Assembly: GCA_965116665.1 (NCBI GenBank)
Contig: OZ220709.1
Coordinates: forward strand, 2,294,001-2,358,000
DNA: 64,000 bases
Source: Aldehydirespirator sp965116665
GTDB lineage: Bacteria > Actinomycetota > Acidimicrobiia > Acidimicrobiales > Aldehydirespiratoraceae
Direction: 5' to 3'
Shown here: one piece after another, positions 1-7,869 of the stretch
Layout: each line of letters opens with the position of its first letter
Numbering within the stretch: position 1 is the first letter of the stretch
The notes under the pieces: model-generated
What the model was told of the DNA's origin: nothing
The model's input: only the letters and a program-made list of their open reading frames with translations
Database searches by the model: none
Program-made: the position numbers and the translations under genes

Positions 1-795
1 GGGCGCCAGCCGGATCGTCACCGTCCGGTCTATGTCCGCCATTCCGAGGATGGGCTCGGGCCCCGCGTCCAGTTGCACCTCGACCGGCGTGTCCGTGACC
101 GCGAGGGTGCGGATCCTCTCGACGCGGAAGACCCGCTCGGCGCCGGCGCGGTGGCACCAGCCGGACAGGTACCAGACACCGTCGTGGCTCAGCAGCCGGG
201 CCGGGTCGACGGCCCGGGAGGTCATGGCGTCGCGGCCGAGGGAGTAGTACTCGATCTCGATGCGCCGCCGCTCAGCGATGGCCCGCCTCAAGTCTCCGAG
301 GGTGTCGGACGGGGCGTGGCCCAGACACACGTCTATGAATTCGTCGCCGCGCCCTCCTCCCGAGCCGATCGACAGCGTCAGCTTGGTCAGGGCGCGTACA
401 AGAGGGTTGGCCTCGTCGTCGTCGCCACCCCTGCCCGCACCGCTCACCCGCGCCATGTCGAGCACGGTACGGCCGGCGGCCAGCAGTCGAGTCGCCTCTT
501 CTCCCGACAGCTGCATGGGCCGAGAAAACCAGTCGGAGGCGTACTGGATGTCCACGACCCCGTCCTCAATGAAGACGTTGATCAGCGTGTCGGGGGTGAA
601 GGGGTGCACGCCCACGAAGAACAGCCTCTGCTCAAGGTCCTCCAGGAGCTGGTCGCGCGGGTAGTCGAAACGGGCCGAGATGTCGTCGAGGTGGGCGCCA
701 CCCTGCTCGACCACCCAGGGCACGGCTCCGAGCAGGCGGGCCATGCGCTCAGCCACAGACAGCTTGGTCGGGTTCGCAGCCGGAGCCGACGTCAC
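1..795 (-). CDS. pafC: PafC-like WYL-domain transcriptional activator (3' end outside window)
   Basis: Partial gene: 265 codons are visible from a GTG at 793-795 and the frame is still open at base 1. An N-terminal helical HTH-like part is followed by a WYL domain whose signature is visible as GVWYLSGW, then a VFRVERI stretch. It follows pafB by 17 nt, the usual order pafA-pafB-pafC. In mycobacteria PafB and PafC form a heterodimer that activates DNA-damage genes; they are not needed for pupylation itself. The GTG is chosen because a TAGGGT -10-like box lies six bases upstream and no Shine-Dalgarno is seen. Family assignment is firm; the PafC rather than PafB name rests on order. Confidence 0.88.
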   Translation of the reverse strand, partial: MTSAPAANPTKLSVAERMARLLGAVPWVVEQGGAHLDDISARFDYPRDQLLEDLEQRLFFVGVHPFTPDTLINVFIEDGVVDIQYASDWFSRPMQLSGEEATRLLAAGRTVLDMARVSGAGRGGDDDEANPLVRALTKLTLSIGSGGGRGDEFIDVCLGHAPSDTLGDLRRAIAERRRIEIEYYSLGRDAMTSRAVDPARLLSHDGVWYLSGWCHRAGAERVFRVERIRTLAVTDTPVEVQLDAGPEPILGMADIDRTVTIRLAP

Positions 796-801
796 CACAA
801 C

Positions 802-807
802 ACCCTA
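802..807 (-). promoter_or_regulatory. -10 box of a probable leaderless promoter for pafC
   Basis: TAGGGT on the minus strand, six bases before the pafC GTG, just past the pafB stop. It matches the TANNNT-N6-9-start pattern seen at many other genes here. It suggests pafC can be transcribed separately from pafB. Confidence 0.4.
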
Positions 808-812
808 GAGCG

Positions 813-1727
813 TCAGGCCTGAGCCTCCAGCCAGCTGACCATCTCGTCGCGCAGCCACTCGGGCTCGAGCACCTCGGCATGGTCCAGGAAGTCCAGCACG
901 AAGGTCCGCAACGCGGCGCGGTCGCGCACCTGCAACGTCAGCACGACCGAGCCGTCAGGCAGGCGCTCGCCATCGATCCCCGCCCGATGGCAGGCCCAGC
1001 CCGACTGGTCAGCGTCCACCTGAACCCGGACCTCAACTGGATCGCCAGCACCGAACTCCCACGGCTTGACGGTGCCGGGATCGGGCCCCTCCCCCACCTC
1101 ATGGTCGGCCGGACCAGCATCGGCGACCGGTCCGCCAATGCGGTCCACCCGGAACTGGCGTTCCTGTTGATTGCCGACATCCCAGCCCACCAGGTACCAG
1201 TGGCCCCGATGGAACGACAGGCGCCACGGCTCGACCTGGCGCTCGGACCCCCGGTACGGGAACGAGACGGCGCGCCGCCCCACCGCGGCCGCCACCAGCT
1301 TCGCCAGGGAGTCGTGGAATGGCAGCTCGCCCACCTCAGCTACCGGCAAGGGGACACCATCGGCCGATGCCGCGCCGCCGAGCCGGGCCAGGCCGGCACC
1401 CGAGCCGCCTTCGAGGCGGACCAGGTTGGTGGCCAGGTGGAGTGCGGCCAGCTCGTCGGGATCGAAGCGCACGTCGCGCCCGGCGTAGGCCGCGGCCGGG
1501 ATGCGGTAGCCGTCCACAGGCGGGTCGAGGCGGTGCAGGGTGGTCACCTCGATGGGAACCCCGATGGCTCGCAGGTCGGCCTTGTCGCGCTCGAACATGC
1601 GCCTGAAGGCGGTCAACTCCTCCGAGTAGGCGCCGGCCATGCGGGCCCGCAACTCGCTCGCGCTCAGCGGCTGCGACGTGTTGAGGAGGGCCGCAGTCAG
1701 GTTAAGGAGCCGTTCTAGCTTGTCCAT
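813..1727 (-). CDS. pafB: PafB-like WYL-domain transcriptional activator
   Basis: 304 residues. The N-terminus (MDKLERLLNLTAAL, then SASELRARM) is the winged-helix part typical of PafB, and the WYL motif appears as HWYLVGWD in the middle of the protein, followed by RQFRVDRI. It lies between pafA (169 bp upstream) and pafC (17 nt downstream) on the same strand. The PafBC pair is known in mycobacteria as the activator of the RecA-independent DNA-damage regulon. The ligand or DNA signal sensed by the WYL domain cannot be read from sequence. No -10-like box is seen right at its start, so it may be read from the pafA transcript. Confidence 0.9.
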   Translation of the reverse strand: MDKLERLLNLTAALLNTSQPLSASELRARMAGAYSEELTAFRRMFERDKADLRAIGVPIEVTTLHRLDPPVDGYRIPAAAYAGRDVRFDPDELAALHLATNLVRLEGGSGAGLARLGGAASADGVPLPVAEVGELPFHDSLAKLVAAAVGRRAVSFPYRGSERQVEPWRLSFHRGHWYLVGWDVGNQQERQFRVDRIGGPVADAGPADHEVGEGPDPGTVKPWEFGAGDPVEVRVQVDADQSGWACHRAGIDGERLPDGSVVLTLQVRDRAALRTFVLDFLDHAEVLEPEWLRDEMVSWLEAQA

Positions 1728-1896
1728 TCGGGTGGCTGTGCCGACGTTCGCCTCGTTGGTGGCAATGCCCTGCCGGCCGGCAGGCTCACGCTACCCGCCG
1801 GGCCGCTACTTGGCGGCCGCGCGAGCAAACGCAAACGCGCCGCTTCGTGGCGGTGCCATTGCCGTTCTTCGCTGTGCCCACCCGACCGCCGGGCTG

Positions 1897-3255
1897 TTAG
1901 AGAGACGCGATGAGCTTCTCCACCCGCTCGTCCTGGGACTTGAACGGGTCCTTGCACAGCACGGTGCGCTGCGACTGGTCGTTGAGCTTCAGATGCACCC
2001 AGTCGACGGTGTAGTCGCGCCGTCGCTCCTTGGCCCGGCGGATGAACTCTCCCCGGAGGCGGGCCCGGGTGGTGTCGGGAGGGTTCTCCACGGCGTGCTG
2101 GATCTCGGCGTCGGTGACGAGGGTCTCCACCAGCCGGCGGCGCTGCATCCGGTAGTAGAGGCCGCGGCTGCGGCTCACATCGTGGTACTGGAGGTCGACG
2201 AGGGCCACCCTGGGGTCGGCCAGTTCCAGGTCGTGGCGATCCCGGTAGGCCTCCACCAGGTGATGCTTGATGACCCAGTCGATCTCCCGGTCGAGCTTCA
2301 GTGGATCCTGCTCGATGGCGGTGAGGCAGTACTCCCACATGGTGAGGGCCTTCTTCTCCTCGTCGGAGAGGTCGTGGTGCTCGGCGTAGCGCAGGGCCCG
2401 GTTGAGGTACTCCGACTGGATCTCGAGCGCGCTGACCTCCCGGCCGGTGGCAAGGCGCACCCGGCGCCGGCAGGTTGTGTCGTGGCTGATCTCTCGGATG
2501 GCTCGTATCGGGTTCTCCAGGGTCATGTCCCGCAGCACCACCCGGGGGTCCTCCAGCATCCGCAGCATCAAGGCGCACGCCCCCACCTTCAGGAACGTCG
2601 TGTACTCGCTCATGTTGGAGTCGCCCACGATCACGTGCAGCCGCCGGAAGCGCTCGGCGTCGGCGTGGGGCTCGTCACGGGTGTTGATGATGGGGCGCGA
2701 CCGGGTGGTGGCTGACGACACTCCCTCCCAGATGTGCTCGGCCCGCTGGCTGATGCAGTACATGGCGCCCCGGGCGGTCTGCAGCACCTTGCCCGCACCG
2801 GCGTAGATCTGGCGGCTGACCAGGAACGGGATCAGCACCTCGGCGTAGTCGCTGAGATCGTCGCGGCGGCTGGTGAGGTAGTTCTCGTGGCAGCCGTAGC
2901 TGTTGCCGGCCGAGTCGGTGTTGTTCTTGAACAGGAAGACGTCGCCCCGGATGCCCTCCTCGGCCAGGCGCTCCTCGGCGTCGCCCAGCAGTTGCTCGAC
3001 TATGCGCTCCCCCGCCTTGTCGTGCACCACCAGGTGGTGGGCCGAGTCGCACTCCGGGGTGGCGTACTCGGGATGGCTGCCCACGTCGAGGTACAGCCGC
3101 GAGCCGTTGCCGAGGAACACGTTGCTGCTTCGTCCCCACGACACCACCTTGCGGAACAGGTAGCGGGCCACCTCGTCGGGGCTGAGGCGGCGTTGGCCCC
3201 GCAGCGTGCAGGTGACGCCGTACTCGTTCTCGATGCCGAAGATGCGCCGCTGCAC
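1897..3255 (-). CDS. pafA: Pup-protein ligase PafA
   Basis: 452 residues, normal length. PafA joins the C-terminal glutamate of Pup to substrate lysines, using ATP to make a glutamyl phosphate, in the glutamine-synthetase-like fold shared with Dop. The N-terminal FGIENEYG (Glu9, metal/ATP binding) and the LDVGSHPEYATPEC block with the catalytic-type Asp57 are present. The GTG start at 3253-3255 has no Shine-Dalgarno, but TACGGT sits six bases upstream, so a leaderless transcript is likely. Normally pafA follows prcA closely; here about 1.2 kb with vapBC and an ATPase remnant separate them. The first 20 bases of the gene are repeated at 4111-4130. Confidence 0.97.
   Translation of the reverse strand: MQRRIFGIENEYGVTCTLRGQRRLSPDEVARYLFRKVVSWGRSSNVFLGNGSRLYLDVGSHPEYATPECDSAHHLVVHDKAGERIVEQLLGDAEERLAEEGIRGDVFLFKNNTDSAGNSYGCHENYLTSRRDDLSDYAEVLIPFLVSRQIYAGAGKVLQTARGAMYCISQRAEHIWEGVSSATTRSRPIINTRDEPHADAERFRRLHVIVGDSNMSEYTTFLKVGACALMLRMLEDPRVVLRDMTLENPIRAIREISHDTTCRRRVRLATGREVSALEIQSEYLNRALRYAEHHDLSDEEKKALTMWEYCLTAIEQDPLKLDREIDWVIKHHLVEAYRDRHDLELADPRVALVDLQYHDVSRSRGLYYRMQRRRLVETLVTDAEIQHAVENPPDTTRARLRGEFIRRAKERRRDYTVDWVHLKLNDQSQRTVLCKDPFKSQDERVEKLIASL
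3236..3255. repeat. 20-bp direct repeat, copy 1 (5' end of pafA)
   Basis: CCGAAGATGCGCCGCTGCAC on the plus strand, identical to 4111-4130. In this copy it encodes the first seven codons of pafA. The two copies bracket the vapBC module (3256-4110), as a target-site duplication or homology-driven insertion would. Confidence 0.85.
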
Positions 3256-3261
3256 CCCGCC

Positions 3262-3267
3262 ACCGTA
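3262..3267 (-). promoter_or_regulatory. -10 box of a probable leaderless pafA promoter
   Basis: TACGGT on the minus strand, six bases before the pafA GTG. It gives pafA its own promoter despite its separation from prcA. Position and sequence match the recurrent leaderless pattern of this window. Confidence 0.45.
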
Positions 3268-3351
3268 CCCCCCGCTGCCTACTTGCGAGAGATCAGGTCC
3301 GCGCCTCGGCTCTTGTTCGCCGCGCGTACTGGCCGCCCAAACTCGCTTGGT

Positions 3352-3831
3352 CTATTGGCCGGGCCGCAGTGGGTGCCTCCATCGGAGTCCCGGGAACCGG
3401 CTGAAGTCCGAGTCGGTGGATACCATGGTGCAGCCGTGTTCGACTGCGACCGCCGCGTGCTGGGCGTCGGCCACCAGCTTGCCGGTGGCTCCTGCCTCGC
3501 GGCAGAGTCTCTCGAAGATGTCCAGGTGATCGGGCCCGGGACCGACGATGCGCGCTGTCGGGCGCTCCACCAGCGAGGACACGAACGCTAGAGACTGGTC
3601 GAGACCGGACGGCGGATCGAAGATTCGGGGGTTGGTTACCACCCGGATGAAACCGCCCAGAACGAGCACGGACAGGGCAAAGGGTTCCGGCCCAGTCGCC
3701 AGGCGAGTGATCCAGGCCGCGTACTCGGAATGGTCGGGGATCGAGTCCTCAACGTGCGCGTAGACGAGGACATTGACGTCGGGAAGCAGCAATCCGTCAC
3801 CGGCCTCTATGCCCGAACCGGGCCTCGTCAT
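3352..3831 (-). CDS. vapC: VapC-family PIN-domain toxin
   Basis: 159 residues from the ATG at 3829-3831. PIN-domain ribonuclease toxins cleave RNA using a cluster of acidic residues around Mg2+. Visible are the first Asp in LLLPDVNVLVYAH near the N-terminus, the mid-protein SVLVLGGFIRVVTNPRIF segment, and the C-terminal pair in LVADAQHAA and STDSDFSRFPGL. It overlaps the 3' end of vapB by 35 bp, as paired toxin-antitoxin genes do. A longer reading from 3891 would put 20 residues without PIN character before the domain and overlap vapB heavily, so the shorter start is preferred. RNA target unknown. Confidence 0.9.
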   Translation of the reverse strand: MTRPGSGIEAGDGLLLPDVNVLVYAHVEDSIPDHSEYAAWITRLATGPEPFALSVLVLGGFIRVVTNPRIFDPPSGLDQSLAFVSSLVERPTARIVGPGPDHLDIFERLCREAGATGKLVADAQHAAVAVEHGCTMVSTDSDFSRFPGLRWRHPLRPGQ

Positions 3832-4054
3832 CCTGCGCGTCAAGCGCCCTCGGCCGGTCGAGATCGACTCCAGGGCGGGGGTGGGCGCCACGCACGGTCA
3901 CCAACTGGAACGGCCGCGGCTCCGGCGTCTCGCGACGCTTCAGGGCGTCGTCCAGAGTCCTGGCGATGAAAGCACTGACGCTGAGGCCGAGGGCCTCGGC
4001 TGCGCGGCGCACTTGCTTGGCGAGCTGGTCGTCAAGCGAGATCGTGGTTCTCAT
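3797..4054 (-). CDS. vapB: VapB-family ribbon-helix-helix antitoxin
   Basis: 85 residues. The N-terminus MRTTISLDDQLAKQVRRAA is a classic ribbon-helix-helix DNA-binding fold; the C-terminal half should bind and neutralise VapC. The ATG at 4052-4054 is preferred over an in-frame ATG at 4066 because a TATGCT -10-like box lies seven bases upstream, giving a leaderless start, and the longer reading would begin inside that box. An 8-bp inverted repeat overlaps the start and flanks the -10, the expected place for autorepression by the VapBC complex. Confidence 0.88.
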   Translation of the reverse strand: MRTTISLDDQLAKQVRRAAEALGLSVSAFIARTLDDALKRRETPEPRPFQLVTVRGAHPRPGVDLDRPRALDAQDDEARFGHRGR

Positions 4055-4082
4055 GATGCATAGCATAACACTGCTGCATCAT
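4053..4082. promoter_or_regulatory. vapBC promoter with inverted-repeat operator
   Basis: Perfect 8-bp arms ATGATGCA (4053-4060) and TGCATCAT (4075-4082), 14 bp apart, enclose the minus-strand -10 TATGCT (4062-4067) and overlap the vapB ATG. This is the layout expected for repression by the RHH antitoxin. Binding is inferred, not shown. Confidence 0.6.
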
Positions 4083-4110
4083 TGCACCATAAGCTCGGAG
4101 AGTGACCGAC

Positions 4111-4130
4111 CCGAAGATGCGCCGCTGCAC
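4111..4130. repeat. 20-bp direct repeat, copy 2
   Basis: Identical to 3236-3255, the first 20 bases of pafA. No similarity continues beyond the 20 bases on either side and no reading frame uses this copy. It marks the outer edge of the vapBC insert. Confidence 0.85.
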
Positions 4131-4270
4131 TCGCCTCGCCCCTACTCCAACGGTATGACCGAGCCCTTGCCAGCCACGGGTCGGTTCGATGCGCGTTTGC
4201 CGAGTGCACGCCGCACACCGCCCGATCTCAGCAGGAAGCCGCGGCTGACCCTCGGTTCGCCTGTGACCGG

Positions 4271-4414
4271 TCAGCCCCAGAGGCCGGCTATGGGAACGGC
4301 CTCGATCCCGGCGCCCAGGCCGAAGCGGCGCGGGCCGGTATGGAACACGACCCCTCCGGCGAACGTCTCCGGCGCCAGCCTGTCTCTCAGCCAGATGATG
4401 TGGCGCCTAGCCTT
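4271..4414 (-). pseudogene. C-terminal remnant of a DUF4143-type AAA ATPase
   Basis: A 47-codon open frame ending in TGA at 4271-4273 reads HIIWLRDRLAPETFAGGVV, then FHTGPRRFGLG, then VPIAGLWG. This is the characteristic C-terminus of the ATP-binding DUF4143 family. The frame meets an in-frame stop at 4415-4417, and the rest of an expected protein of about 400 residues is absent. An AT-rich, repeat-containing block lies immediately upstream where the full gene's promoter would be, so an internal deletion joining promoter to gene end is the simplest reading. The 140 bp between this and the repeat at 4111-4130 holds nothing recognisable. Confidence 0.65.
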
Positions 4415-4417
4415 TCA

Positions 4418-4463
4418 TGCACAAATTATCAGGCATATTTGTGCATAATTTATCAGGCACAAA
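4418..4463. promoter_or_regulatory. AT-rich block with alternating GCACAAA/TTTGTGC sites
   Basis: In this GC-rich window the block stands out as AT-rich. GCACAAA (4419-4425), TTTGTGC (4438-4444) and GCACAAA (4457-4463) alternate in orientation every 19 bp, and TTATCAGGCA occurs twice (4426-4435 and 4450-4459). It looks like an operator or promoter left from the deleted ATPase gene. Confidence 0.5.
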
Positions 4464-4493
4464 TATGTACCATTTCTCTGGCCGGCGCTCCAG

Positions 4494-5183
4494 CTAGGCG
4501 TCGAGGATGGCGGCTACTTCTTCGTCGCTGAGGCGGCGGAAGGCCCGGCGGCCGTTGGCCCGGTCGAGGACGGCGGTCTCGAGGCTCTCGGCGCTGAGCG
4601 TCCGGTCGGGGCCGGCCAGCGCGGCCACCGCGGCCCTCACGCCGTCGGCCAACCCCCGGGGGGCGTCGGGCAGGGCCGCCTCGAAGCGCTCCGAGATCTC
4701 CTCGGTCTCGCCGCCGAGCACGACCCAGTCGTCCTCGTCGACCACGGTGCCGTCATAGAGGATGTGGAACAGCTGGTCGCCGCGGCCGCCGGCGTCGGGG
4801 CCGATCTCGGCCACCAGGATCTCCACCTCCATCGGCTTGACCTCGTGGGTGAAGACCTGCCCGAGGCTCTGGGCGTAGGCGTTGGCCAGGCTCCGGGCGT
4901 CCACGTCCTCGCGGCTGAAGGCGAAGCCCTTCAGGTCGGCGTGGCGCACACCGGCTATGCGGAGCTGGTCGAACTCGTTGTAGCGACCCACCCCCGCGAA
5001 CGCGATGCGGTCGTAGATCTCGCTCACCTTGCGCAGCGTGCTGGAGGTGTTCTCGGCCACGATGGCGATTCCGCCGCCGTAGCGGAAGGCGACCAGGCTG
5101 CGGCCCCGGGCGATGCCCTTGCGGGCATAGTCGGCCTTGTCCTTCATCACCTGCTCGGGCGGCGCGTAGAAGGGCATGGTCAT
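4494..5183 (-). CDS. prcA: 20S proteasome alpha subunit
   Basis: 229 residues, slightly short but complete for an actinobacterial alpha subunit. The N-terminal MPFYAPPEQVMKDKADYARK forms the gating helix H0 region, followed by GIARGRSLVAFRYGGGIAIVAEN, the start of the proteasome sandwich. It has no propeptide or catalytic Thr, as expected. Seven-subunit alpha rings cap the PrcB rings and dock ARC. The ATG at 5181-5183 overlaps the prcB TGA (ATGA), so the two subunits are translationally coupled. A second ATG two codons on (MPFY) is the start in many relatives and is possible here. Confidence 0.96.
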   Translation of the reverse strand: MTMPFYAPPEQVMKDKADYARKGIARGRSLVAFRYGGGIAIVAENTSSTLRKVSEIYDRIAFAGVGRYNEFDQLRIAGVRHADLKGFAFSREDVDARSLANAYAQSLGQVFTHEVKPMEVEILVAEIGPDAGGRGDQLFHILYDGTVVDEDDWVVLGGETEEISERFEAALPDAPRGLADGVRAAVAALAGPDRTLSAESLETAVLDRANGRRAFRRLSDEEVAAILDA

Positions 5184-6010
5184 GACTGGCTGCCCCCCTG
5201 CGTCTCCCGCCGGCTGCGGTGGCGGCGCAGCAGCCGCTCCGTGCGCCGGCGCAGCTCGGCATCGTCGAGGCGCCGGTAGCCGTCGGCGTCGATCACGGCC
5301 ACCACCGGGAACACGTCGCGCACCGGGTCGGGGCCGCCGGTGGCCGAATCGGCGTCGGAGGCCACGAACAGCGCGTCCAGCACGAGATCGGTGGCCGCGG
5401 CCCGGGCCATCGACGGGCGGAACCCCAGCTTCACGACGGTGTCGGCGTGCAGCGAGCCGGAGCCGGTGGCCGCGTGGTCGCGTTCCTCGTAGCGCCCGCC
5501 GGTTACGTCGTACTCGAAGATCCGGCCCCTGGATGCACCCAGGTCGAAGCCTGCGAAGATCGGAACCACCACCAGGCCCTGCATGGCCGCAGGAAGGTTG
5601 GCCCTCACCATCTGGCCGAGCTGGTTGGCCTTGCCCTCGAGGCTGATGGGCGTGCCCTCCACCTTCTCGTAGTGCTCGAGCTGGAGCTGGAACAGTCGCA
5701 CCATCTCCGTCGAGGGACCGGCCGCGCCCGCGATGGCCACCCCGGAGTGGTGGTCGGCCGGGAAGACCTTCTCGATGCGGTGGTTGCTGATCAGATGCCC
5801 GGCGGTGGCCCGCCGGTCGCCGGCCAGGACCACACCGGAGTCGTAGCGCACGGCCACGCAGGTGGTGCCGTGGGGGATCTCCACCGGTGCTGCCGTGGAG
5901 CGATCGGCGGCCGCGAGCGGGGCGGTCTCGGAACCGGTTCGGGTGAGGCGCAGCAGCGCGGCGAAGCTCGGGCCGGGATCGTCGTGCGGTCCGAAGCGGG
6001 GCAGGCTCAC
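5180..6010 (-). CDS. prcB: 20S proteasome beta subunit, autoprocessed Thr protease
   Basis: 276 residues with a 48-residue propeptide. Cleavage would fall between Gly48 and Thr49 in EIPHGTTCVAV, freeing the catalytic N-terminal threonine. Asp65 (LAGDRRAT) and Lys81 (HRIEKVF) sit at mature positions 17 and 33, the conserved catalytic partners. The GTG start at 6008-6010 lies 64 bp after pup. The arginine-rich C-terminal tail overlaps prcA by 4 bp. The catalytic chamber degrades pupylated proteins delivered by ARC. All catalytic residues are present, so it should be active. Confidence 0.96.
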   Translation of the reverse strand: MSLPRFGPHDDPGPSFAALLRLTRTGSETAPLAAADRSTAAPVEIPHGTTCVAVRYDSGVVLAGDRRATAGHLISNHRIEKVFPADHHSGVAIAGAAGPSTEMVRLFQLQLEHYEKVEGTPISLEGKANQLGQMVRANLPAAMQGLVVVPIFAGFDLGASRGRIFEYDVTGGRYEERDHAATGSGSLHADTVVKLGFRPSMARAAATDLVLDALFVASDADSATGGPDPVRDVFPVVAVIDADGYRRLDDAELRRRTERLLRRHRSRRETQGGSQS

Positions 6011-6074
6011 CCGCCGGCCCCCGGGACGCTGCGATTGCCGTAGTCCGGCGAGCGCACGATCCCGGTGCTCGCCG

Positions 6075-6269
6075 TCACTCGCCGCCCTTTTGGATGTAGC
6101 TCTTCACGAAGTCCTCGGCGTTGGTCTCCAGCACCTCGTCGATCTCGTCGAGCAAGTCGTCGAGTTGGGCCTTGATGTCGGAACCCCGCTCGGACGCGGG
6201 CGGCGACTCCTCCACCGACTGCTCGCGGGGCGACGGGGCCGGCTTGCGGATCTGCTCTCGTTCGGCCAC
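6075..6269 (-). CDS. pup: Prokaryotic ubiquitin-like protein Pup
   Basis: 64 residues, mostly charged and probably disordered, with the ARC-binding helix region (DDLLDEIDEVLETNAEDFVKSY) near the C-terminus. It ends in Gly-Gly-Glu, so it is encoded ready for ligation; many mycobacterial Pups end in Gln and need deamidation by Dop first. The start is GTG at 6267-6269 with a GGGAGG Shine-Dalgarno about seven bases upstream. It lies between dop and prcB on the same strand. Confidence 0.97.
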   Translation of the reverse strand: MAEREQIRKPAPSPREQSVEESPPASERGSDIKAQLDDLLDEIDEVLETNAEDFVKSYIQKGGE

Positions 6270-6302
6270 TGGATTCCTCCCGGCTCGGACTCTGGGACCT
6301 AG

Positions 6303-6311
6303 TTGTCCACA
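6303..6311 (+). other. Isolated DnaA-box-like 9-mer
   Basis: TTGTCCACA, the form common in high-GC actinobacteria, between pup and dop. It is a single site with no cluster, so it is probably incidental and not an origin. Confidence 0.2.
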
Positions 6312-6317
6312 AGGACT

Positions 6318-7835
6318 TTATGCGCCTGCGGAGCCCAAGCGTCGCAGCAGCTCCATCGCGGAGCCGCACTCGTCGAACATGTGGCCCACATGGGCGACCG
6401 TCCCCCGCGCCGGCTCGGTCATGGATACCCGCCGCAAGGAGCCCTCGCCGACATCGAAGACGATCGAGTCCCAGTTGGCCGCCACCACCTCGGCCGCGAA
6501 CTTCTGCAGGCAGCGGCCCCTGAAGTAGGCCCGGGTGTCGGGCGGGGGCTCGGTCATGGCCCGTACTGCCGCGGCCTCGTCCACCAACGTCTCCAGCCCG
6601 GCCCGGGCAGCCAGGGACCGGTCGGGGCGCAGATCGTGGTACTGGATGTCGAGGGCCCGCAAGCGAGCGTCCTCCCAGTCGAGACCGTGCCGGTCCCTGA
6701 AGCCCTCCAGGAGCCTCAGCTTGGCCACCCAGTCGATCTGGCCGGCCAGCCCGGCCGGATCGCGCTCCAGGCCGCCGAGCACCTCCTCCCACCGGGCCAG
6801 CACCTGGTGGGCGACCTCCCCGCCGGCCGCGCCGGCCCCCCGCTGCTCGACGTAGGTCCGGGCCGCGGCCAGCAGCTCCCACTGCAGGCCGAGAGCGGTG
6901 ATGGTGGTGCCGTCGGCGAGCTCCAGCGGCTGGCGCAACTGCAGGTCGCGGCTCACCTGGCGCAGCGCGACGACCGGTGCGGCGAACCGGAACTCGCGAC
7001 CCATGGCGTCGTCCTCGGTGAGGGCCATCACCAGCGCGGTGGTGCCGACCTTGAGGAAGGTCGCCACCTGCGACATGTTGGCATCGCCGACGATCACGTG
7101 CAGGCGCCGGTACTTGGACGCGTCGGCGTGGGGTTCGTCGCGGGTGTTGACGATGGGGCGTTTGAGGGTCGTCTCCAGGCCGACCTCCTCCTCGATGAAA
7201 TCGGCCCGCTGGGATATCTGGTAGCCGGCCTCGTCAAGGCGCATCCCCGAGGTCTCGCTGCCCATCTTGCCCGCGCCGCAGTAGATCTGGCGGGTGACGA
7301 AGTGCGCGGTGGCGTTGGTGACGATGCGCGAGAACGGCACCGCCCGGCTGACCAGATAGTTCTCGTGGCAGCCGTAGCTGTTGCCCTTCCCGTCGGAGTT
7401 GTTCTTGTAGACGACGATCTCCTCGCCCGGCGGCAGCAGCATCCGGACCGCCTCCATCGAGCGGGCCGCGATCAGCTCCGCGGCCCGGTCATAGAGCACC
7501 ACCGCGAGTGCGTCGGCGCACTCGGGGGTGGACAGTTCGGGGTGGGCGTGGTCCACGTAGTAGCGGGCACCGTTGGTGAGCACGGCGTTCACCAGGTGAG
7601 TCTCGATCTCCGGTGCGAGCGACCCCGCAGGCGCGCCCCCACGGGCGTCGTTGCCGGGAGTCTCGTCGGTGAAGTCCCAACCCACCGCGGCCCGACCAGG
7701 CTCCGGAGCGTGCCCGTGGGCGATCAGGTAGGCGTTGATCAGCAGCGACGAGGCTGAGATGGGGTTGGGCTCGGAGGCGCCCCGATGGACGATGCCGTAC
7801 TCGGTCTCGAGCCCGAGCATCTTGGCGACAGCCAT
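6318..7835 (-). CDS. dop: Pup deamidase/depupylase Dop
   Basis: 505 residues, homologous to PafA but longer, with the Dop N-terminus KMLGLETEYGI (Glu10 and Glu12 at the nucleotide/metal site) and the second acidic block YYVDHAHPELSTPEC. Dop hydrolyses the bond between Pup and its target and can deamidate Pup-Gln. Because Pup here already ends in Glu, depupylation is the expected main role. The ATG at 7833-7835 has TAGCGT six bases upstream and no Shine-Dalgarno, which suggests a leaderless transcript that starts the dop-pup-prcB-prcA operon separately from the transporter genes. Confidence 0.95.
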   Translation of the reverse strand: MAVAKMLGLETEYGIVHRGASEPNPISASSLLINAYLIAHGHAPEPGRAAVGWDFTDETPGNDARGGAPAGSLAPEIETHLVNAVLTNGARYYVDHAHPELSTPECADALAVVLYDRAAELIAARSMEAVRMLLPPGEEIVVYKNNSDGKGNSYGCHENYLVSRAVPFSRIVTNATAHFVTRQIYCGAGKMGSETSGMRLDEAGYQISQRADFIEEEVGLETTLKRPIVNTRDEPHADASKYRRLHVIVGDANMSQVATFLKVGTTALVMALTEDDAMGREFRFAAPVVALRQVSRDLQLRQPLELADGTTITALGLQWELLAAARTYVEQRGAGAAGGEVAHQVLARWEEVLGGLERDPAGLAGQIDWVAKLRLLEGFRDRHGLDWEDARLRALDIQYHDLRPDRSLAARAGLETLVDEAAAVRAMTEPPPDTRAYFRGRCLQKFAAEVVAANWDSIVFDVGEGSLRRVSMTEPARGTVAHVGHMFDECGSAMELLRRLGSAGA

Positions 7836-7841
7836 GGCCCG

Positions 7842-7847
7842 ACGCTA
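7842..7847 (-). promoter_or_regulatory. -10 box of a probable leaderless dop promoter
   Basis: TAGCGT on the minus strand, six bases before the dop ATG, in the 34-bp gap after the transporter ATPase gene. It would drive dop-pup-prcBA independently of the upstream transporter. Confidence 0.5.
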
Positions 7848-7869
7848 CTGAGAGTTGCCGGAGGTGGGG

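Noticed and set aside
6303..6311. Replication origin from DnaA-like 9-mers (also at 40840)
   Set aside because: Sites are solitary and tens of kilobases apart; no dnaA/dnaN genes or AT-rich unwinding element.
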